In this document: one piece after another, positions 1 through 8,901 of the stretch
Layout: each line of letters opens with the position of its first letter
How positions within the stretch are numbered: position 1 is the stretch's first letter
Assembly (NCBI RefSeq): GCF_013032455.1
Contig: NZ_WQCF01000001.1
Coordinates: 372,001 to 436,000, forward strand
Reading direction: 5' to 3'
DNA from: Ruegeria atlantica
GTDB taxonomy: Bacteria; Pseudomonadota; Alphaproteobacteria; Rhodobacterales; Rhodobacteraceae
DNA length: 64,000 nucleotides
The notes under the pieces: generated by a model
What the model was told of the DNA's origin: nothing
The model's input: the letters and a program-made list of their open reading frames with translations, nothing else
Database searches by the model: none
Made by a program: the position numbers and the translations under genes

Positions 1-975
1 CTGTTTCAGGACCGAAGGCGCCGGAAGCATTCCGCCCGGAAAGATATATTTCTGAATGAAATCAACGCCATTTTTGTAGATATCCCAACGATGATCTGCG
101 ACGGTGATAATTTGCAGCGTGGCTTGAGCACCCGGTTTCAGACGATCACGGACCGTTTCGAAATAGACAGGCCAGTACTTTTGGCCCACGGCCTCGAACA
201 TCTCGATCGAGGCAATGCCGTCATATTGACCTCTTTCGTCACGGTAATCTTGTAATTTGAACTCAACAAGATCAGAAAGTCCTGCATTTTCAATTCTCTG
301 CTTGGCAAAGTTCAACTGCTCTTGACTGATTGTAAGACCTGTGACCCGAAGGCCACGCTCTTTCGCGGCATATTCCGCGAAGCCACCCCAGCCACAACCG
401 ATTTCAAGGATATGATCTCCGGGCTTTGCACCCATCTCGTCAACAAGGCTTGCGTATTTCGCGGTTTGAGCCTTTTCCAGACTTTCCTGCCCGGTCTCGA
501 ACAGAGCGCTGGAATAGGTCATCGTATCGTCCAGCCACAAGCCGTAAAAATCATTCCCCAAATCATAGTGATACGAGATGTTCTTTTTGGCCTGCCGTCG
601 GTGGTTGCGGTGCAGCCAAAAGCGCAAACGCTCGTAGGCTTGAACCAGAAACTTGCCGGTGAAATCGTCATACACGGTCTCGGTGCCCAGATGCACCAAA
701 TCCATGAATGAGCGCAGGTCAGGCGTACTCCAGTCCCCTTCCAGGTAAGCGTCAGAAAAACCCAACTCTCCTTCACGGACCAGGCGCGCAAAGACGTCTG
801 GGTCATGTATATCAACCCGCGCCACTGGCCCGGGCTTGGCACCTTCAGATCGGAACACGCGACCGTCCGGCAACGCTATGTCCAACCTGCCGGACTCCAT
901 CCGGTTCAGCATCTTGAAGACCTGAGCAAAATATCTGGGCAGGTCTTTTTGCCCTTCGGTTGTTGTAAGGATCAT
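1..975 (-). CDS. cfa: Cyclopropane-fatty-acyl-phospholipid synthase family methyltransferase, 3' end outside the window
   Basis: Would transfer a methylene group from S-adenosylmethionine to unsaturated acyl chains of membrane phospholipids. My translation of the minus strand from the ATG at 975 stays open for 325 codons to the window edge, so the C-terminus is missing. Visible motifs are HYDLGNDFYGLWLD (residues 136-149), the SAM-binding loop EIGCGWGG (191-198) and SIEMFEAVG (256-264), all typical of the CFA synthase/MycA family. The N-terminal ~100 residues match the small leading domain of the family. It lies 69 nt downstream of the photolyase on the same strand, and the pairing of photolyase and cfa-type genes is common in light-response clusters of proteobacteria (recalled, not checked). 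A complete family member has about 400 residues. Family assignment is secure; the substrate is inferred. Confidence 0.93.
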   Translation of the reverse strand, partial: MILTTTEGQKDLPRYFAQVFKMLNRMESGRLDIALPDGRVFRSEGAKPGPVARVDIHDPDVFARLVREGELGFSDAYLEGDWSTPDLRSFMDLVHLGTETVYDDFTGKFLVQAYERLRFWLHRNHRRQAKKNISYHYDLGNDFYGLWLDDTMTYSSALFETGQESLEKAQTAKYASLVDEMGAKPGDHILEIGCGWGGFAEYAAKERGLRVTGLTISQEQLNFAKQRIENAGLSDLVEFKLQDYRDERGQYDGIASIEMFEAVGQKYWPVYFETVRDRLKPGAQATLQIITVADHRWDIYKNGVDFIQKYIFPGGMLPAPSVLKQ

Positions 976-1044
976 CCGCCCTCCCCTTTGCGGCCTCAGT
1001 TCAAAGCTAGGCCGAGTTTGTGTTTCTGGCAAGTTTTCAGTTCC

Positions 1045-2466
1045 TTACCCGGTTTTTCGACCTTCATAAGCCGCCAACGCCCGCGCGCGACCTGTGGCCA
1101 ATTCGACCACCGGATTGGGGTACCCCGCTTTGGGGTCAAGCGCCCACGAACGTGGTATAGCCTGGAAATAGGCCAGTGCTGTTGCAGGCGGGTCGGCCTG
1201 CCCTTCGGCGATCCATCGCTTTACGTAGATTGCATCTGGATCGAATTTCTCTCGCTGCGTGTCAGGATTGAATATGCGAAAGAACGGTGAGGCGTCAGGA
1301 CCGGAACCTGCCACCCACTGCCAACCCATCGCATTTGCAGCCGGGTCCCAGTCAATCAGGCACTCAGAAAACCAGTCCATTCCGATTTTCCAGTGCGTCA
1401 TCAAATGTTTGGTCAAATAGCTCGCTACGATCATGCGGGCGCGATTGTGCATCCGCCCCGTTACGTACATTTCGCGCAATCCGGCATCGACCGCGGGTAT
1501 TCCTGTGCGGGCCTGACGCCAGGCGATCACCTCGGGCTGCCTAACATCAGTTTGCCATGGGAACGCATCCCATTCCGGCTTCCAATTTCCATGCAACAGT
1601 TGCGGGCTGTGATACATCAAGTGATAGGCAAACTCGCGCCAGACCATTTGGCGCAAGAATGCATCTGTCCCCCGCACGCCATTCATCGCCGCCCGCTGGA
1701 CCGCGTGCCAGATACAGCGTGGACCTAATTCGCCTATCGAAAGGTACTCTGACAGGCCCGAAGTGCTGTCCAAATCCAGACGATCCCGATTGCCCGAATA
1801 GTCTTGAATCCGGTCCAGAAACCGATGCAGAGCCTCGAAGGCGGCATTCTCTCCTGGTCGCACAAACGGCGTGACAACCGCCGCGCCCCGGTTCATTGCC
1901 GCACCCAGGTTCCACGTCTTTAAATATTCTGAAGATGGCCATTTTGACGGTGCCTTAAATGGCGGCACTGGTTCGGGCGCGGGAACTTCACGCCCCTGCA
2001 CCGCCCGCCACATCGGAGTAAAAACCCGGAAAGGATGGCCCGCCTTAGTGGCGACGGTCCATGGCTCGAACAGCAGGTGACCCGCAAAGGATCTGGCCTC
2101 AACCCCCTGATCTTGCAAAGCAGATTTAATGCGAGTGTCACGCGCTAAGGCGTCAGGATCATACGCGCGTGACCAATATACGGCGGTTGCACCGGTCTCA
2201 GCGATCAACTCCTGAAGTACGTCCAGAGCCTCGCCGCGCCGTAGGATCAAGCGGTTGCCATTCCGCTCTAGCGATTTCGCAAAGACCTCAAGGCCCAGCC
2301 CCAGACGCCATTTCGGCGCTGCTCCCAGGGTAAGAGTTAGGTCGTCTAAGATGAAGACCGGCAGGATGGGGCGGCCAGTTCGGGCCGCTGCGCTCAACGC
2401 TGGATGGTCCGACAGGCGCAAGTCCCGACGGAACCAGAGAATGATCGGAGATTGCTTGCTTTCCAT
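1045..2466 (-). CDS. phrB: Deoxyribodipyrimidine photolyase (cryptochrome/photolyase family)
   Basis: Light-driven repair of cyclobutane pyrimidine dimers in DNA. The 473-residue protein opens with the antenna-binding alpha/beta domain (IILWFRRDLRLSDHPAL, residues ~7-23) and ends with the FAD-binding helical domain, including GRMHNRARM, the stretch ANAMGWQWVAGSGPDASPFF, and the FNPDTQREKFDPD segment. These motifs are characteristic of class I photolyases, and the length is the usual one. The ATG at 2466 is preceded by GGGCGGAC as a plausible ribosome site. Upstream (48 nt) is the class V aminotransferase and downstream the cfa gene, all on the minus strand, so co-transcription is plausible. 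A (6-4) photolyase or cryptochrome role cannot be excluded by sequence reading, but the DNA-repair class fits best. Confidence 0.95.
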   Translation of the reverse strand: MESKQSPIILWFRRDLRLSDHPALSAAARTGRPILPVFILDDLTLTLGAAPKWRLGLGLEVFAKSLERNGNRLILRRGEALDVLQELIAETGATAVYWSRAYDPDALARDTRIKSALQDQGVEARSFAGHLLFEPWTVATKAGHPFRVFTPMWRAVQGREVPAPEPVPPFKAPSKWPSSEYLKTWNLGAAMNRGAAVVTPFVRPGENAAFEALHRFLDRIQDYSGNRDRLDLDSTSGLSEYLSIGELGPRCIWHAVQRAAMNGVRGTDAFLRQMVWREFAYHLMYHSPQLLHGNWKPEWDAFPWQTDVRQPEVIAWRQARTGIPAVDAGLREMYVTGRMHNRARMIVASYLTKHLMTHWKIGMDWFSECLIDWDPAANAMGWQWVAGSGPDASPFFRIFNPDTQREKFDPDAIYVKRWIAEGQADPPATALAYFQAIPRSWALDPKAGYPNPVVELATGRARALAAYEGRKTG

Positions 2467-2514
2467 GTCCGCCCGGCTGTTTTAGTCACATTACGACGCC
2501 GGACGGAAACCGGA

Positions 2515-3741
2515 TCACAAAACGGCGTCAAGTGCGTTCAATAACTGATCAATTTCCTGCTGAGAGGTATAGTGCGTAAAGCTGACCCGAAGAACGCCCT
2601 GTTTCAGATCAACTCCCATCGCCTGCAACGGGCGCACGGCGTAAAAATCTCCGCCTTCAGCCATAATCCCGTGTTCGACAAGATCGGCAGCTACCGCAGC
2701 GGTGCTCCGGTTCAAGGCGAGAGCCACGGTCGGCGCGCGCCGCGCAGCATCCGACGTGCCAATCAGACGGACTGCGTTGCGGTCTTTGACTGCATCCAGC
2801 ACAGGTTGCAACAGAGCAATCTCTCGCACACGCATCAGCTCATGCACAAATGCACCGCGCGCAGTCGGGTCGCCTTGGGGGCCGTTATGGTGATCCGACA
2901 GCATATCGACGTAATCCGCCATTCCAGCGCAGGCCGCGACCTGAGCGTGATCCGGTCCGGCAGGAGTGAAGCGTCTATACAGATCGTCACCATTAAAAAA
3001 ATGACCCTGGTTCGGCAGCAGCTCTCCCAAGGCCCGACGGATCACCATGCAGCCCTGATGGGGGCCGTAGGTTTTGTAGGCTGAAAACAAATAGATATCA
3101 GGTCCCAGATCACCAACATTCGGAAAGCCATGCGGCGCGTATGAAACACCGTCGACGCAAACAAACGCCCCAGCCGCATGGGCAATGGCAGTGATTTCGG
3201 TGACGGGATTGATCTCTCCGATCACGTTCGAGCAATGAGGAAAACAGACCAGGCGGACCTTCTCGTCCAGCAGGTTCTCAAGATCCGCCGGATTCAATGA
3301 TCCGGTTTCCGGGTCGATCTGCCACTCACGGATTTCGATGCCGTCCTCAGCCAGTCGCCGCCATGGGCCGGAGTTGGCTTCGTGATCCTGATTGGTAACG
3401 ATGATCGCCTCACCCGGCTGCATCCACTGCCGGAACGCCTGCGCCAGAACATAGGTGTTCTGCGTGGTCGATGGCCCAAAGCTCAGCTCATCGGTATCAA
3501 CGCCTAGAATCGCGGCCATTCGGGCGCGGGCCTCGTCCATCTCTTCGCCCGCCAGGCGGCTGGCATCGTAGGGGGCATAGGGCTGTACTTTGCGTTGGGT
3601 GTAATAGCGCGACAGACGGTCTATCACCGGCTGACAGGTATAAGACCCACCAGCGTTCTCAAAAAACGCCTGCCCTTGCAGACTGGGTTCGGAAAAGGCC
3701 GGGAACTGCGACCGAACAAAATTGATATCCAGGGTGCTCAT
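2515..3741 (-). CDS. PLP-dependent class V aminotransferase (cysteine desulfurase-like)
   Basis: Fold type I PLP enzyme. The likely Schiff-base lysine is in SAYKTYGPHQG (Lys223 from my start), with the cofactor-binding Asp in CVDGVSYAPH (~197) and the N-terminal FFENAGGSYTCQPVI motif typical of the VC1184-like cysteine desulfurase/selenocysteine lyase subfamily. Whether it desulfurates cysteine or acts on another amino acid cannot be read from sequence, and no isc/suf genes lie nearby. I chose the ATG at 3741 because GGAGG lies about 8 nt upstream; an in-frame ATG at 3762 lies upstream of that ribosome site. The ~75 nt before the start hold two overlapping perfect inverted repeats (separate entry). 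Likely leads an operon with photolyase and cfa. Confidence 0.88.
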   Translation of the reverse strand: MSTLDINFVRSQFPAFSEPSLQGQAFFENAGGSYTCQPVIDRLSRYYTQRKVQPYAPYDASRLAGEEMDEARARMAAILGVDTDELSFGPSTTQNTYVLAQAFRQWMQPGEAIIVTNQDHEANSGPWRRLAEDGIEIREWQIDPETGSLNPADLENLLDEKVRLVCFPHCSNVIGEINPVTEITAIAHAAGAFVCVDGVSYAPHGFPNVGDLGPDIYLFSAYKTYGPHQGCMVIRRALGELLPNQGHFFNGDDLYRRFTPAGPDHAQVAACAGMADYVDMLSDHHNGPQGDPTARGAFVHELMRVREIALLQPVLDAVKDRNAVRLIGTSDAARRAPTVALALNRSTAAVAADLVEHGIMAEGGDFYAVRPLQAMGVDLKQGVLRVSFTHYTSQQEIDQLLNALDAVL

Positions 3742-3816
3742 GGCACGTGCCTCCTTGATCATGCTCGTAAATCCAAGAGGTGCCCGAGCATGATTTCGGA
3801 ACCCTCAGAAATCATG
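3742..3816 (-). promoter_or_regulatory. Leader with two mutually exclusive hairpins before the aminotransferase
   Basis: On the minus strand, reading 5' to 3', 3816-3808 can pair with 3797-3789 (9 bp, CATGATTTC/GAAATCATG, 10-nt loop), and 3794-3785 can pair with 3767-3758 (10 bp, ATCATGCTCG/CGAGCATGAT, 17-nt loop). The two stems share 3789-3794, so they cannot form at once. The second stem ends 3 nt before the GGAGG ribosome site, and a 10-bp palindrome GGCACGTGCC fills the gap to the ATG. The pairing is seen directly. A switch controlling translation is inference; the dyads could instead be protein-binding sites. Confidence 0.5.
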
Positions 3817-3932
3817 GCAGGTCTTCCAGCCCAGCCGACACCTATGGGTGTCCGCAGCCCCGCGTCGCGCAGGAACGGCGCTAAATTGCCCAGAGCCCTT
3901 CGTTTCGTCAAGAACACAACCGTTCCTGACAT

Positions 3933-3959
3933 AAAAAAAGCCGGGCTCGATAGCCCGGC
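3933..3959 (-). terminator. Rho-independent terminator of pyrH
   Basis: Perfect 8-bp stem GCCGGGCT/AGCCCGGC (3940-3947 with 3952-3959) with a 4-nt loop. On the minus strand it is followed by a run of seven T, 24 nt after the pyrH stop codon. Confidence 0.93.
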
Positions 3960-3982
3960 GTTGAAAACTCGTGGACGTCGGC

Positions 3983-4735
3983 TTAGCCCTGAACCTTGGT
4001 ATAGGTCCCCTCGCCCGCCAGAATGCCGCGGAAACCGCCGGGTTCGTCCAGCCCGAAGACGATTAGTGGCAGGTTGTTGTCGCGTGCCAGCGCAATGGCC
4101 GAGGCATCCATAACGCGCAGCCGCTTGGCCAGCACGTCATCATATGTAACCGTGTCATAACGCACCGCGTCCGCGTGCTCTTTTGGGTCTTTGTCATAGA
4201 CGCCATCCACGCCGTTCTTGCCCATAAAGATTGCCTCACACGCCATTTCGTTGGCACGCAGGGTCGCGGCGGTGTCGGTCGTAAAATAAGGGTTTCCTGT
4301 TCCGGCGGCAAAAATGCAAACCCGTTTCTTTTCAAGGTGTCGGACGGCACGACGGCGGATATACGGCTCGCACACCTCATCCATACGAATGGCCGAGATG
4401 ACACGGGTAAACACCCCGACTTCTTCCAGAGCTGATTGCATCCCCAGCGCGTTCATCACCGTGGCCAGCATACCCATATAGTCAGCGGTCGTCCGTTCCA
4501 TCCCCTGAGCCGAGCCACTAAGACCACGGAAGATGTTGCCACCACCAATGACCATGCAGATCTCGACGCCCAGATCGTGCACCGATTTGACCTCTTGCGC
4601 AATGCGCTGAACCGTGGGTGGATGCAGGCCAAACCCCTGATCCCCCATCAACGCCTCACCCGAGATCTTCAGCATCACTCGGCTGTACTTTGTCTTGGGG
4701 GCTTCGATCGTTTCGACTGTCGGGGAAAGGCTCAT
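3983..4735 (-). CDS. pyrH: UMP kinase
   Basis: Phosphorylates UMP to UDP with ATP in pyrimidine nucleotide synthesis; a cytosolic hexamer in bacteria. The 250-residue protein has the amino-acid-kinase fold motifs of Pyr[12 protein letters not shown] near residue 21, GGGNIFRG (~64), [17 protein letters not shown] (~88), [17 protein letters not shown] (~145) and [14 protein letters not shown] (~173). The N-terminus carries a ~17-residue extension before the core. In many bacteria pyrH sits between tsf and frr; here the strong terminator just downstream and the divergent miaA upstream leave it as a single-gene unit. Family call is secure. Confidence 0.97.
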   Translation of the reverse strand: MSLSPTVETIEAPKTKYSRVMLKISGEALMGDQGFGLHPPTVQRIAQEVKSVHDLGVEICMVIGGGNIFRGLSGSAQGMERTTADYMGMLATVMNALGMQSALEEVGVFTRVISAIRMDEVCEPYIRRRAVRHLEKKRVCIFAAGTGNPYFTTDTAATLRANEMACEAIFMGKNGVDGVYDKDPKEHADAVRYDTVTYDDVLAKRLRVMDASAIALARDNNLPLIVFGLDEPGGFRGILAGEGTYTKVQG

Positions 4736-4831
4736 GTTGCGCTCCGGGCTGGCACGGGTTTATTTTCCGGCGCAAAATGAAGCAAAAACTCCGCGGGTTC
4801 AATGCGGATGGTGAGAATTGAGGCACCCTGG

Positions 4832-5725
4832 ATGGCTAATAACGACAGTTCGCAGATTTGGGACCGCCTGCCACCCATCCCCGATGACAAACCAGTTTTG
4901 ATTGCTGGTCCGACGGCCTCGGGCAAATCCGCGCTTGCCTTGCAAATCGCCGAGACTTTCGGCGGCGTGATCGTCAACGCCGATGCCAGTCAGGTCTATG
5001 ATTGCTGGCGGGTGATCTCTGCCCGACCATCAATCGAAGAAGAGGCCCGTGCGTCGCATCTTCTTTATGGCCATATCGCCTATGATCAGAACTATTCCAC
5101 CGGACACTGGCTGCGCGAAGTGACCCCCCTGTTGTCAGGTGACAAGCGCCCCATCATCGTTGGCGGCACCGGCCTGTATTTCTCGGCCCTGACCGAAGGA
5201 ATGGCCGACATCCCCGCCACACCGCCTGCAATCCGGGCCAAAGCGGATCAATTGGAATTGTCTACTCTTATCGAAGGCGTTGACGCGGAAACACTCAGCC
5301 GGATTGACATTCAGAACCGCGCCCGCGTTCAGCGCGCATGGGAGGTGCAGAAGGCCACCGGGCGCAGCTTACGCGATTGGCAGGCCGAGACGCCTCCTCC
5401 TATTTTGGATATTGCGGACGCGGTTCCAATCGTTTTTGACACGGAAAAACAATGGCTTCTGGATCGCATCACACGCCGGCTCGATCAGATGTTGGACACC
5501 GGCGCGTTGGACGAGGTTGAGGCAATGCGGGACCTCTATGACCCGTCTCTACCAGCATTCAAAGCCATCGGCGTACCCGAGTTGATGGCCTATTTAGACG
5601 GCCGCCTGTCTCTTGATGCTGCCAAGGAGCGCGCGACAATTGCCACCCGGCAATTCGCCAAACGGCAACGAACATGGTTTCGCGCACGAATGCAAAAATG
5701 GAATCGCATTGATTTCTCAGCGTGA
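4832..5725 (+). CDS. miaA: tRNA dimethylallyltransferase
   Basis: Adds a dimethylallyl group to A37 of tRNAs that read codons beginning with U. The P-loop [11 protein letters not shown] lies near residue 26, followed by NADASQVY and the substrate-tunnel motif GGTGLYF (~110); the C-terminal [10 protein letters not shown] region is typical of MiaA. About 297 residues is the normal length. I use the ATG at 4832, preceded by GAGG 8 nt upstream; an in-frame ATG at 4802 and a GTG at 4811 would add 10 or 7 residues before a poorly conserved region. Transcribed away from pyrH with a short shared upstream region. Confidence 0.95.
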   Translation: MANNDSSQIWDRLPPIPDDKPVLIAGPTASGKSALALQIAETFGGVIVNADASQVYDCWRVISARPSIEEEARASHLLYGHIAYDQNYSTGHWLREVTPLLSGDKRPIIVGGTGLYFSALTEGMADIPATPPAIRAKADQLELSTLIEGVDAETLSRIDIQNRARVQRAWEVQKATGRSLRDWQAETPPPILDIADAVPIVFDTEKQWLLDRITRRLDQMLDTGALDEVEAMRDLYDPSLPAFKAIGVPELMAYLDGRLSLDAAKERATIATRQFAKRQRTWFRARMQKWNRIDFSA

Positions 5726-6048
5726 TACGTACGCCACTTTGAGTCTCTGCCAAACTGGCAAACCATCTGACGATTCCCAATCACACCCTTTTGGCCTGTT
5801 TACGACAGTATACAATGGCGAAATCAGCCCAACACACCCAATTGAAGCTTTAAGCACACCCCAAGCATGTCGCTTTTGTGCCATGAATGTCGATTTCACG
5901 CATTGACCTAACCCAGTTTCTGGGGCCGAATAGCTATATGGGGATGATTAGCATTCAGCTCGACTTTCACGAACTTGCCGACCGGTGTCAGACGGTCTGA
6001 GCGGTTCTACCACTCTTCATAAAAAATGTGTCACAGGGAGAGACATTC
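5726..6048 (+). promoter_or_regulatory. Intergenic region upstream of the peptide ABC transporter, probable promoter
   Basis: 323 nt with no supportable gene. TTGACC at 5903-5908 is a candidate -35 element with AT-rich sequence around TAGCTATAT some 20 nt later, a poor spacing. Short dyads are visible: TGCCA-AAC-TGGCA (5748-5760) and GACCG...CGGTC shortly before the gene. GGGAGAG precedes the ATG at 6049. Confidence 0.35.
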
Positions 6049-7719
6049 ATGAAACATCAAACACTCACCGGAGCACCGGTTCATTGGGCGGCAGAAATGC
6101 ACGCTCAGGAATGTCGCGACGGCAAGCTCAGCCGACGCGAGTTCATCGCTCGCGCAACCGCGTTGGGTGTTGCTGTTCCGACTGCCTACAGCATGATCGG
6201 CCTGCAATCACCGGCAGCAGCACAGGAACCGCCTCGCGGCGGCACAATCCGCTATCAGATGGAGGTTCGCGCCCTCAAGGATCCGCGTACCTATGACTGG
6301 ACCCAGATTGCCACATTCACGGCGGGCTGGCTGGAATATCTGGTCGAATACAACAATGACGGTTCCTTCAAGCCCATGCTGCTGGAAAGCTGGGAAGCCA
6401 ACGATAACGCAACCGAGTACACACTTAACGTTCGCAAGGGCGTAAAGTGGAACAACGGCGATGATTTCACCGCCGAAGACGTTGCGCGCAACATCACCGC
6501 TTGGTGTGATGCAACGGTCGAAGGCAATTCGATGGCTGCGCGTATGGCCTCGTTGGCGGATGCGACAACGCAAAAGGCAGCCGATGGCGCGATCACAGTA
6601 GTCGACAGTCACACCGTGAAGCTAAAGTGTAACGCCCCGGACATCACGATAATCCCTGGTATGGCCGATTACCCGGCAGCCATTGTACACAGCAGCTTTG
6701 ATGCCAATGACATGCTGGGCAACCCGATCGGCACCGGTTTCATGATACCAGAAAGCCACGAAGTTGGAGTGAAAGGCGTACTGGTCCGCAATGAAGGCTT
6801 CGATTGGTGGGGTTACGAGGCCGGCAAAGGAGGCTACATCGACCGGATCGAGTTCATTGACTACGGCACAGATCCAGCCGCCTTCCTGGCTGCGTATGAG
6901 GCCGAAGAAATCGACATGAACTGGGAATCGGTTGGCGAATTCGTCGATATCTTTGATGGCATCGGCCTTGTCCGTTCGGAAATCCCGTCGGGCTTTACCA
7001 TCGTCATCCGTCCCAACCAACTGGCCGAAGACGGCAACGGCAACAAGATCTATGGCGACAAGCGGGTCCGTCAGGCCTTGGCTATGGCCGTTGACAACGA
7101 AGTTTGTCTGGAGCTGGGTATGTCGGGCTACGGCATTCCTGCGGACAACTGCCATGTTGGCCCGATGCACCCCGAGCATGACTCGGCCGTGACACGCATC
7201 CCGTACGATCCTGCAGGCGCCAAAGCACTGATGGACGAAGCGGGCATGGGTGACTTTGAGCACGAAGTTCAGTCGATCGATGACGACTGGCGTCGGAACA
7301 CAACGGCGGCTGTGGTTGCTCAGTTGAACGACGCTGGCATCAAGGCCAAGCATACCGTACTGCCAGGATCGACATTCTGGAATGACTGGACCAAATATGC
7401 GTTCTCGTCGACCAACTGGAACCACCGCCCATTGGGCACACAGGTTCTGGCGCTGGCCTATAAGTCAGGTGTCGCATGGAATGAATCAGGCTTTGCCAAT
7501 GAAGAGTTCGACGCCCTGCTGGCCGAAGCAAACTCGATCGCCGATGTCGACAAACGCCGCGAGGTGATGGCTAAACTGCAAGCGATTATGATCGAAGAAG
7601 GCGTTACAATTCAGCCCTACTGGCGGACAGCGATGCGTCATCACCGCGAAAATATGGTGGGTGTCGAAAAGCACATCGCGGACCTGCCGCAGCTTTACAA
7701 GTTCGGCATTTTGTCCTGA
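6049..7719 (+). CDS. ABC transporter substrate-binding protein, peptide/oligopeptide type (family 5), Tat-exported
   Basis: Periplasmic receptor that delivers ligand to the permeases encoded downstream. The N-terminus carries a twin-arginine signal ([17 protein letters not shown]) ending near PAAAQ, so it is probably exported folded. The mature part has the SBP_bac_5 pattern: [33 protein letters not shown], an internal PNQL and [14 protein letters not shown] region, and the C-terminal [12 protein letters not shown]. About 556 residues is normal. I chose the ATG at 6049 because GGGAGAG lies just upstream; the alternative at 6028 precedes this site. A hairpin follows the stop, so the receptor is probably made in excess over the permeases. 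Ligand unknown; dipeptides, oligopeptides or other small compounds are all known for the family. Confidence 0.93.
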   Translation: MKHQTLTGAPVHWAAEMHAQECRDGKLSRREFIARATALGVAVPTAYSMIGLQSPAAAQEPPRGGTIRYQMEVRALKDPRTYDWTQIATFTAGWLEYLVEYNNDGSFKPMLLESWEANDNATEYTLNVRKGVKWNNGDDFTAEDVARNITAWCDATVEGNSMAARMASLADATTQKAADGAITVVDSHTVKLKCNAPDITIIPGMADYPAAIVHSSFDANDMLGNPIGTGFMIPESHEVGVKGVLVRNEGFDWWGYEAGKGGYIDRIEFIDYGTDPAAFLAAYEAEEIDMNWESVGEFVDIFDGIGLVRSEIPSGFTIVIRPNQLAEDGNGNKIYGDKRVRQALAMAVDNEVCLELGMSGYGIPADNCHVGPMHPEHDSAVTRIPYDPAGAKALMDEAGMGDFEHEVQSIDDDWRRNTTAAVVAQLNDAGIKAKHTVLPGSTFWNDWTKYAFSSTNWNHRPLGTQVLALAYKSGVAWNESGFANEEFDALLAEANSIADVDKRREVMAKLQAIMIEEGVTIQPYWRTAMRHHRENMVGVEKHIADLPQLYKFGILS

Positions 7720-7733
7720 GCCAACTATAACAC

Positions 7734-7762
7734 AAGGCCGCGCCGCATTGGCGCGGCCTTTT
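7734..7762 (+). terminator. Hairpin terminator/attenuator between binding protein and permease genes
   Basis: Perfect 11-bp stem AAGGCCGCGCC/GGCGCGGCCTT (7734-7744 with 7750-7760), 5-nt loop, followed by TTTT. It is placed where ABC operons often reduce read-through from the receptor gene. Confidence 0.88.
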
Positions 7763-7841
7763 CGTCCGGACTGCGGCGACCATAAAACAGCTATGCGTGA
7801 AGCCAAACAAAATTCACGCCAGCCTACCAACAGGGGCTAAC

Positions 7842-8888
7842 ATGGGACTATTTATCCTAAGACGCGTGGGCATCATGCTTATGACAGCATTGTGCCTTAC
7901 ATTTTTAGTCTTTTTCCTCACCAACCTTTATCCAAACCTCGAAAAGCTCGCGAAAACGCAGGGCAACTTTCGGATGTCGGATGAGCAGGTCGAGAGTTTT
8001 CTGGAAAAGAACGGATACTTACAGCCAATGCCGATCAAATACGGTGAATGGCTGGGGATTCTGCCTTCCTTCCGATATGAGAACGAAGATGGCACTGTTC
8101 AGGGCAGATGCATTTTGCCTGGTCAATCGGCAGAAGAGGCCCCCAATTTCTGTGGTATTCTACAAGGTTATTGGGGCTACTCTACTGTTTTCAAAGAGGA
8201 AGTATCGAAGGTTGTGGGCAATCGCTTAGCCCTGACCGGCAGGCTCATGTTCTGGGTTATGTTGCTGATGGTCCCTTCAGCCCTGATACTGGGCATTCTT
8301 GCGGGGATGAAAGAAGGCTCTGCCACCGACCGAACACTGTCGACTTTTGCCATCACAACGACGGCGACACCCGAATATGTGTCCGGCGTTATCTTCATCG
8401 CAATATTCACTTCTTCTGCTGTTGGACTAAAGTGGTTCAAGGGCACGGCGACGCAGGCTATGGATAACCCGACCTTCGAGAACTTCTTCCTGCCGGTGCT
8501 TACCATCGCGCTTTATGGCATGGGCTATATCGCCCGGATGACCCGCGCCTCAATGACCGAGGTGATGACGGCACAGTATATCCGCACTGCCCGCCTGAAG
8601 GGTGTTTCATTCCCGAACATCGTCATGAAACACGCGCTGCGAAATGCACTGATCGCGCCCTTTACCGTCATCATGCTGCAGTTCCCATGGCTGCTGAACG
8701 GCGTGGTGATCGTCGAGACCCTGTTCAACTACAAAGGCTTTGGCTGGGCACTGGTTCAGGCGGCGGGCAACAACGACATACAGCTGTTGCTGGCGATTTC
8801 GGTCGTGTCGGTCTTTGTGGTGCTGGTGACGCAGCTGATCTCGGATATTGGCTATGTCTACCTCAACCCGCGCATCCGCATTTCTTAA
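7842..8888 (+). CDS. ABC transporter permease, DppB/OppB type
   Basis: Inner-membrane subunit of the peptide-type importer. It starts with MGLFILRRVGIMLMTALCLTFL, the usual first membrane helix with a positively charged start, and contains the coupling (EAA) loop RTARLKGVSFPNIVMKHALRN about 90 residues before the C-terminus. Roughly six membrane helices are visible. A ~60-residue soluble stretch follows helix 1, including ILPGQSAEEAPNFCGILQGY. I chose the ATG at 7842; a GTG at 7797 would add 15 residues of non-membrane sequence without a better ribosome site. Followed after 13 nt by the second permease. Confidence 0.92.
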   Translation: MGLFILRRVGIMLMTALCLTFLVFFLTNLYPNLEKLAKTQGNFRMSDEQVESFLEKNGYLQPMPIKYGEWLGILPSFRYENEDGTVQGRCILPGQSAEEAPNFCGILQGYWGYSTVFKEEVSKVVGNRLALTGRLMFWVMLLMVPSALILGILAGMKEGSATDRTLSTFAITTTATPEYVSGVIFIAIFTSSAVGLKWFKGTATQAMDNPTFENFFLPVLTIALYGMGYIARMTRASMTEVMTAQYIRTARLKGVSFPNIVMKHALRNALIAPFTVIMLQFPWLLNGVVIVETLFNYKGFGWALVQAAGNNDIQLLLAISVVSVFVVLVTQLISDIGYVYLNPRIRIS

Positions 8889-8901
8889 GGAGGGATAGAT
8901 T

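Noticed and set aside
322-842. Open frames on both strands within the first kilobase
   Set aside because: They are shadows of the cfa gene on the minus strand, whose translation gives clear SAM-methyltransferase motifs through this region.
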